This document shows, piece after piece, positions 60,201 to 64,000 of a stretch of DNA of 64,000 bases. The notes below the pieces were generated by a model. The model saw nothing but the letters and a program-made list of their open reading frames with translations, ran no database searches and was not told the DNA's origin. The position numbers and the translations under genes are program-made. The stretch covers positions 1 to 64,000 of the forward strand of contig JAKSKX010000004.1 of the NCBI GenBank assembly GCA_024401535.1, written 5' to 3'. Source of the stretch: Paludibacteraceae bacterium. Its GTDB lineage: Bacteria; Bacteroidota; Bacteroidia; Bacteroidales; Paludibacteraceae. Every line of letters begins with the position of its first letter. Within the stretch, counting starts at the first letter, position 1.

Positions 60201-61319
60201 TCTGCCACAGAACAGAACGACAAAATCGTACTAGCTGTAAAGGACGAAGGTGTGGGAATGTCGCCCGACTTCATAAACAGAATCAAAAACAGAGAGAACA
60301 TCACGTCAAGCCACGGCACCGAGAACGAAAAGGGCTATGGAATGGGACTGAAGATTGTTTTGGACTTCGCCGCAAAAATGGGTGCAAGTATAGACTTTGC
60401 AAGCGAGGCCGGCCAAGGAACAACTGTGACTGTAACCTTGAATGCCGGCTTGGAAATTGAGACCTATACTGAGGAATCTGCTAGCGAAGCCTGTGCTGAG
60501 CCACATAATGTTTGTATTGACTCCGTCAGTCAACACCTTTCTGTTGACAGAAGTTTCCTTGAGGACAAAACAATCCTTGTAGTGGACGACGACAAGCTTC
60601 TGCTTGACAACATTAAGGCGATGCTTAGCGACTTTGTTTCAGTACAGACAGCAAATAACGGAATGGAAGGTATGGCTCTTGCAGAGAAAATTGTACCGGA
60701 CTTGATTGTCAGCGATGTGGACATGCCAAATATGAACGGAATAGAGATGTGCAGACAGCTTGCAAGAAACTCAACCACATCAAATATCCCCGTACTATTC
60801 CTTTCCGCCAAGAAAGACCTGTCTGTAAAAATAGCCGGATTGTCGGCTGGTGCTGTGGATTACATTGTCAAACCATTCAACGAGGGCGAACTTCTACTGA
60901 AAATATTCAACTTCCTTAGAATGCAGCAACGACGACAAATCAAGATACTTGCCGGAACACTCGACAGCAAAATCGACGGACAGCATGAAGGAAATACTGT
61001 AGAGCAAAACGAGATAAATCCTTTGATTCAACAGCTTTTGGACTGCATCCAGGACAACTATAGCAATCCTGACTATTCGTTCAACGACATTGCAAGAGAC
61101 ATGGGATTCAGCAAATCTACACTAACTCGAAGACTTAAGTCAATAATTGACAAATCGCCTATAGAGATACTCTCCGAGTACCGAATGCACAAGGCCAAAA
61201 ATCTGTTGGCAGAGGGAAAGATGTCCGTAAGCGAAGTTGCCTATTCGGTCGGATTCAACGATCCGTCTTATTTCAGCAGAAAATACAAGGATTTCTTTGG
61301 AACGCAACCTTCCAAATGA
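57216..61319 (+). CDS. Hybrid two-component system sensor/regulator (HTCS) 2
   Basis: A 1,367-residue protein with the same domain order as HTCS 1: signal peptide (MAKLLHIITTFTTCLMNF), reg_prop propellers, Y_Y_Y domain, transmembrane helix (about 770-790), histidine kinase (His855 in VVAHDLKNP), receiver (Asp1167 in VSDVDMP) and AraC-type DNA-binding domain. The ATG at 57216 is preferred over 57198 because the signal peptide starts there and the upstream codons come from a dispersed motif. Relative to HTCS 1 it has short insertions at the mature N-terminus and in a propeller loop, both coinciding with that motif. Its neighbour is a PL11 rhamnogalacturonan lyase, so pectin fragments are the likely signal. 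Confidence 0.94.
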   Translation: MAKLLHIITTFTTCLMNFCVAHGEIKTDKVPTSQTQCYFSHYTTENGLCSNNVHDVVEDKHGFIWLATHHGISRFDGCSFRNYEEAHFPEMKRNDTYHAFVLPNGNITFGGSNFTLYSYDDKEHTFHDISGFAGDKAFNFDITGCSLAQDGECLLSSGMGVFAYDSNRETFEPVCSKFENKKILKISKDFKNRYWLGGYNGVCITDREGNILYDYRKKIGELINNILHVDSLHILLCSNVGSLWLAKLEEDGDITSIEKVPTPFHSVSAIGKRGDNSILIGTSGDGLWLSTFEKGNFTFNKIIPINKVDATLSKVSTVYVDSKNRAWISTNDNGVWCMNSIAETKSFSSIELGIPKSVGSAFLPCGKDSMLLCTDGAGLILLDSNNNVLRHWTVNNGLPSNNVLDIEEYNVYIDDVQRVKQGFLVSFWGGNPVYLSAEDWKLHSLNTNTLPTPVNTVKNILRLKDGSYYLSTGGYGVYCLKDNTLSDVHLDPSLLNGSQDLWTEQSVQLSDGTIRILTSRTIWSNRTGTFTPVYPDIALTNSKNPLLFLQCIEDDKGGYFVVANKGVFRFLADDSAYEKLDFLPSGEYFSILRTDDNRIWVSSSCGILAIDYEHRKYEVVFSADGLTGDYFVRKASCVAEDGKLLFGCKHGFVCVNPKFIHKDATEYLSFSELYVNEQRISFDSTRKIVLDYGQTHLSLTLDAVNFADPNTYDLRYRIMPVDTIWNKIPATREINIDFLPDGDFNIEVGVFSPNGDKFRSVSLHLTVLPPWWKSIQFALLCIALSIALGFFISNRRVTALKKRKEELQKAVDEKTLDLKNANIVLENQKKSIEEKNESLLNTIKLKDQLVSVVAHDLKNPMFAIVTTLRRINNFRRPASESPSEQGKDDETGRLISEATLEAERIQTEMVKLLQWASNSDERMKCQINNINLRNLVVDVLSFLQPLCDNKEITLDYSVSKISHNVLADEKMLAVVVRNIVSNAIKFTDRGKSIKVSATEQNDKIVLAVKDEGVGMSPDFINRIKNRENITSSHGTENEKGYGMGLKIVLDFAAKMGASIDFASEAGQGTTVTVTLNAGLEIETYTEESASEACAEPHNVCIDSVSQHLSVDRSFLEDKTILVVDDDKLLLDNIKAMLSDFVSVQTANNGMEGMALAEKIVPDLIVSDVDMPNMNGIEMCRQLARNSTTSNIPVLFLSAKKDLSVKIAGLSAGAVDYIVKPFNEGELLLKIFNFLRMQQRRQIKILAGTLDSKIDGQHEGNTVEQNEINPLIQQLLDCIQDNYSNPDYSFNDIARDMGFSKSTLTRRLKSIIDKSPIEILSEYRMHKAKNLLAEGKMSVSEVAYSVGFNDPSYFSRKYKDFFGTQPSK
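57286..57319. repeat. Dispersed short motif inside HTCS 2 (mature N-terminus)
   Basis: ATTAAAACCGACAAGGTGCC, then AACGAGTCAAAC. It encodes IKTDKVPTSQT directly after the signal peptide, a segment absent from HTCS 1. Confidence 0.55.
58443..58476. repeat. Dispersed short motif inside HTCS 2 (propeller)
   Basis: AATGTTTATATCGACGATGT, then GCAACGAGTCAAAC. It encodes NVYIDDVQRVK, an insertion relative to HTCS 1, and shares its flank with the intergenic copy at 20704. Confidence 0.65.
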
Positions 61320-61350
61320 TTTTTTCTTTATACGAAACGTATTACTCATG

Positions 61351-61386
61351 CAAGCAGGGATTTTGAAAATTCTTGCTTGTTTTTTA
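61351..61386 (+). terminator. Terminator of HTCS 2
   Basis: A 14-bp stem (61351-61364 with 61366-61379, two G-U pairs) followed by six T. Confidence 0.85.
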
Positions 61387-61509
61387 TTTCTTTTTCGCAA
61401 TTTACAAAGAAAGGAATTCTAGTAAAATATAGACACAAACAATGCGAAAAATAACATTGGAAGGAGAAAATCTTCCCATTTGTTCATGATTTTCAAATTA
61501 TTACAATAC

Positions 61510-61576
61510 TTGGAGCAATTCTCCTATTCTTTGGAGTAATTTTTAAGATTAGGTTACTTCCCACGTTATACCTTTG
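61510..61576 (+). promoter_or_regulatory. Direct-repeat activator site and -7 box of the rhamnogalacturonan lyase gene
   Basis: TTGGAGCAATT (61510-61520) and TTGGAGTAATT (61531-61541) lie 21 bp apart, two helical turns. The -7 box TACCTTTG at 61569-61576 follows, with no good -33 box. Tandem half-sites upstream of a weak promoter suit an AraC-type activator such as the neighbouring HTCS. The assignment is inference. Confidence 0.55.
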
Positions 61577-61636
61577 CAAACGTAGTCAAGAACACAGACA
61601 TTTTCTAATACTAAAAACAACTTAACATCTAATACT

Positions 61637-64000
61637 ATGAAGCATTTGTTTACTAAATTTTCGCTTCTTGCTTTAGCCCTAATGGGACAGATGGAAGCAT
61701 GGTCTGCAACTAAGCAGATGGAGTATCTTAACAGAGGTGTAGTAGCTGTAAAGACAGGCAACGGAGTTTTTGTAAGCTGGAGATTCTTGGGCAACGATGC
61801 TCAAAGCACAGCATTCAATATTTACCGTAACGGAACGAAGTTGAATTCATCCCCTATTGCTACTAAGACAAACTACGTTGACGCAGGTGGAAACGAGTCG
61901 TCAAAGTATGTTGTCAAGGCAGTTGTCAACAACAAGGAGATTGACGCTTCTGACGCAACTCCTGTTTGGGGCCAGCAGTTCAAGACTTTGAAGCTAAAGC
62001 GCCCCGGTACTTCATACGAACCAAACGACATGAGTTGTGGTGACGTTGACGGAGACGGAGAATACGAGTTGTTCCTAAAGTGGAATCCAACAAACGCAAA
62101 GGACAATTCACAGTCGGGTACTACTGGTAATGTTTACATCGACTGCTACAAACTAAATGGTACTTTCTTGTGGAGAATCGACCTTGGCAAGAACATCAGA
62201 GCGGGTGCCCACTACACTCAGTTCCAGGTTTTCGACTATGATGGCGACGGTAAGGCAGAAATGGTATGCAAGACTGCTCCAGGAACAAAGGACGGTAAGG
62301 GCAAGAACGTAATTATGGGAAAGGACAACCCTAACGCCGACTACAGAAACGGCAACGGCTACATCTTGTCAGGACCTGAATACCTAACTGTATTCGAGGG
62401 AGCAACCGGTGCTGAAATAAACACCATCGCATACAATCCTGTTCGTGGAAACGTAGGAAACTGGGGAGATACATACGGCAACCGTGTTGATAGATTCAAT
62501 GCCTGCACAGCATACCTTGACGGTGTTCATCCAAGCGTAGTTATGTGCCGTGGCTACTATACTCAGGCTCACGTCGTAGCATTTGATTTCAAGAACGGAA
62601 AGTTGGTTCAGCGTTGGGAGCACCACTCAACAACAAAGGGACAAGGTGCTTATGGAGATGGAAACCACAACGTAAGTGTAGCAGATGTTGATAGAGACGG
62701 ATTCGACGAAATCATCCTTGGTTCAGCTTGTATCGACCACGATGGCAAGCTTTACTACAGAACTGGCTTCGGACACGGTGACGCAATGCACGTAAGCCAG
62801 ATGGACCCAGACACTGAGGATTTGGAAGGCTGGTTCTGCCACGAAGAGAAAGGCAGCAAGTATGGATATGAGATGAGAAACCTTAGAACAGGTAAGGTAA
62901 TCTTCGGTAAGGCAACAGGTACAGATAACGGCCGTTGTATGGCTGCCGACATTGATGCAAGTCATAGAGGCTTTGAGTGCTGGAGTGCATATAATTCAGA
63001 TGTGTTTGATTGCAAAGGTAAAGTAATCAGCAACAAGAAGCCATCTCAGAACTTCCGTATCTACTGGGACGGAGACCTTCAGGATGAACTACTTGACGGA
63101 ACAAAGCTTGACAAGTGGAACGGTAACGGAACAACAAGACTAATTACTTTAAAGGGTAATTCTTGTAACGGAACAAAGGCAACTCCTTGTCTTTCTGCCG
63201 ATTTGTTCGGAGACTGGCGTGAGGAGGTTATCTCTCACAACGAAGCAGATGAAATTTACATCTACACTACTACAATCGAATCTAAATATCGTTTGTTCAC
63301 TCTAATGCACGACGCCGTTTATCGTTGCGGTATTGCATGGCAGAACTCATCTTACAACCAGCCACCTCACCTTGGCTTCTACATCGGTGATGGCGTTGAT
63401 AAGATCAAGCAGCCAGACATCTATCTAAACAATAAGGGTGCAGCTCCTATTCCAGAGAAAGCGGGCATGACTTCTACAGGAACTTTGACTCAGGAACTTT
63501 TCGAAGGTGACGCAATGGCTCCGGTATCATTCACATTGAGCGGAACAGCAACTGGCTTTAACTACGGAGCAATGATTGACGGTTTGACTGCTAAAGAGAA
63601 CAATGGAACCTTGACAATTTCCGGAACACCAAAGAAATCGGGCAAGATTACAATCAGCAGCAAGGGCGGAGATGGTGTTGTGTCGTACGAAGTCAATGTA
63701 AACATTGTGAACACAGGTGACAAGAAACGTGTTGCATACATTACTGACAATACAAACGCCAACTACAAGAACAACAGAATCATCCCAATGCTAAAGGGCT
63801 GTGACGACCTATATGTTCGCGAGATTCAGGCAGAGTCTGTAGATGCAAACTTGTCAGCCTTTGACTTGATTATAATCGGAGAGGAAACACCTTCAAATGC
63901 GGCAATCATGGAAAAAATCGAGGGAATTGCCATTCCGATGTTGAGCATGAAGGTTCACGGCTATAAAGTTGCAGACGGAGCTTGGGGCTGGGCAACTAAA
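61637..64000 (+). CDS. Rhamnogalacturonan lyase, PL11 family (3' end beyond window)
   Basis: At least 788 residues, open to the right edge. It has a signal peptide (MKHLFTKFSLLALALMGQMEAWSA). The PL11 catalytic eight-bladed propeller has Ca-binding loops DVDGDGEYE, DYDGDGKAE and DVDRDGFDE. Other PL11 motifs are YGDGNHN, GHGDAMHVSQMDPD, GRCMAADIDA and LFGDWREEV. An Ig-like domain (about 610-690) and the beginning of a further domain (VAYITDNTN...) follow. The enzyme cuts the rhamnose-galacturonate backbone of rhamnogalacturonan I by beta-elimination. It lies 317 bp downstream of HTCS 2 with its own promoter, as a probable target. Confidence 0.92.
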   Translation, partial: MKHLFTKFSLLALALMGQMEAWSATKQMEYLNRGVVAVKTGNGVFVSWRFLGNDAQSTAFNIYRNGTKLNSSPIATKTNYVDAGGNESSKYVVKAVVNNKEIDASDATPVWGQQFKTLKLKRPGTSYEPNDMSCGDVDGDGEYELFLKWNPTNAKDNSQSGTTGNVYIDCYKLNGTFLWRIDLGKNIRAGAHYTQFQVFDYDGDGKAEMVCKTAPGTKDGKGKNVIMGKDNPNADYRNGNGYILSGPEYLTVFEGATGAEINTIAYNPVRGNVGNWGDTYGNRVDRFNACTAYLDGVHPSVVMCRGYYTQAHVVAFDFKNGKLVQRWEHHSTTKGQGAYGDGNHNVSVADVDRDGFDEIILGSACIDHDGKLYYRTGFGHGDAMHVSQMDPDTEDLEGWFCHEEKGSKYGYEMRNLRTGKVIFGKATGTDNGRCMAADIDASHRGFECWSAYNSDVFDCKGKVISNKKPSQNFRIYWDGDLQDELLDGTKLDKWNGNGTTRLITLKGNSCNGTKATPCLSADLFGDWREEVISHNEADEIYIYTTTIESKYRLFTLMHDAVYRCGIAWQNSSYNQPPHLGFYIGDGVDKIKQPDIYLNNKGAAPIPEKAGMTSTGTLTQELFEGDAMAPVSFTLSGTATGFNYGAMIDGLTAKENNGTLTISGTPKKSGKITISSKGGDGVVSYEVNVNIVNTGDKKRVAYITDNTNANYKNNRIIPMLKGCDDLYVREIQAESVDANLSAFDLIIIGEETPSNAAIMEKIEGIAIPMLSMKVHGYKVADGAWGWATK

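Overview
The window looks like a chromosome segment from a member of the Bacteroidales, most like Prevotella or a relative. The supporting signs are: promoters built from a TTTG box about 19 bp ahead of TAnnTTTG instead of sigma70 boxes; BspA-type leucine-rich-repeat surface proteins; two giant hybrid two-component systems (HTCS); a gliding-motility/type IX secretion C-terminal domain; DUF4293; a succinate CoA-transferase; and many secreted glycan-degrading enzymes. Nothing looks like an integrated phage, an insertion sequence or a CRISPR array.

Layout. 1-3,440: a 42-bp tandem repeat array followed by two BspA-like genes with duplicated 3' flanks. 4,062-9,153: methyltransferase, YidD, then a compact plus-strand run of two rhomboid proteases, an EEP-family phosphatase/nuclease, a LolD-like ATPase and a ComF-like protein. 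9,263-9,508: three tRNA-Gln genes. 9,750-18,107 (minus): a GH5 enzyme, a patatin-RdgB fusion, a GH43-CBM6 enzyme, an FKBP isomerase and a U32 peptidase-family protein. 18,231-24,082 (minus): an internally duplicated surface protein with a coupled 47-residue Cys-rich peptide, a hairpin-rich repeat region, and a trypsin-like protease joined to an apparent outer-membrane barrel. 24,460-29,437: membrane protein, tyrS, efp, a stand-alone AICAR transformylase and a DUF6261-like gene.

29,650-32,400 is the strangest stretch. A diverged 42-bp satellite of about 27 units is followed by about eight tandem cassettes. Each has a promoter-like box, 60-110 nt without a conserved reading frame, and a 3' hairpin capped by TGC-GNRA-GCA. 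I read these as an undescribed family of tandem small RNAs.

32,453-37,029: two small exported proteins, the di-adenylate cyclase CdaA, a rhodanese-like lipoprotein lacking its cysteine, and ilvD. 37,792-40,786 (minus): a cluster of small proteins (two paralogues, a TerB-like protein, basic and coiled-coil proteins) with a voltage-gated cation channel whose filter resembles Ca-selective prokaryotic channels. 41,601-49,181 (minus): a surface-domain protein pair, hflX, a thioesterase, recA, tilS, a type IX secretion substrate and DUF4293. 49,271-61,319: two HTCS regulators flanking TatD, thiL, succinate CoA-transferase and tRNA-Thr. The window ends inside a PL11 rhamnogalacturonan lyase. It is preceded by an 11-bp direct repeat spaced 21 bp, a plausible site for the adjacent HTCS, which suggests a pectin-utilisation locus.

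A second cross-cutting signal is a short dispersed motif of 32-36 bp, consensus about ATTGAAAATCGACGATGT followed by a CGAGTCAAA end. It recurs at least seven times, four of them inside or at the start of genes without breaking the frame.
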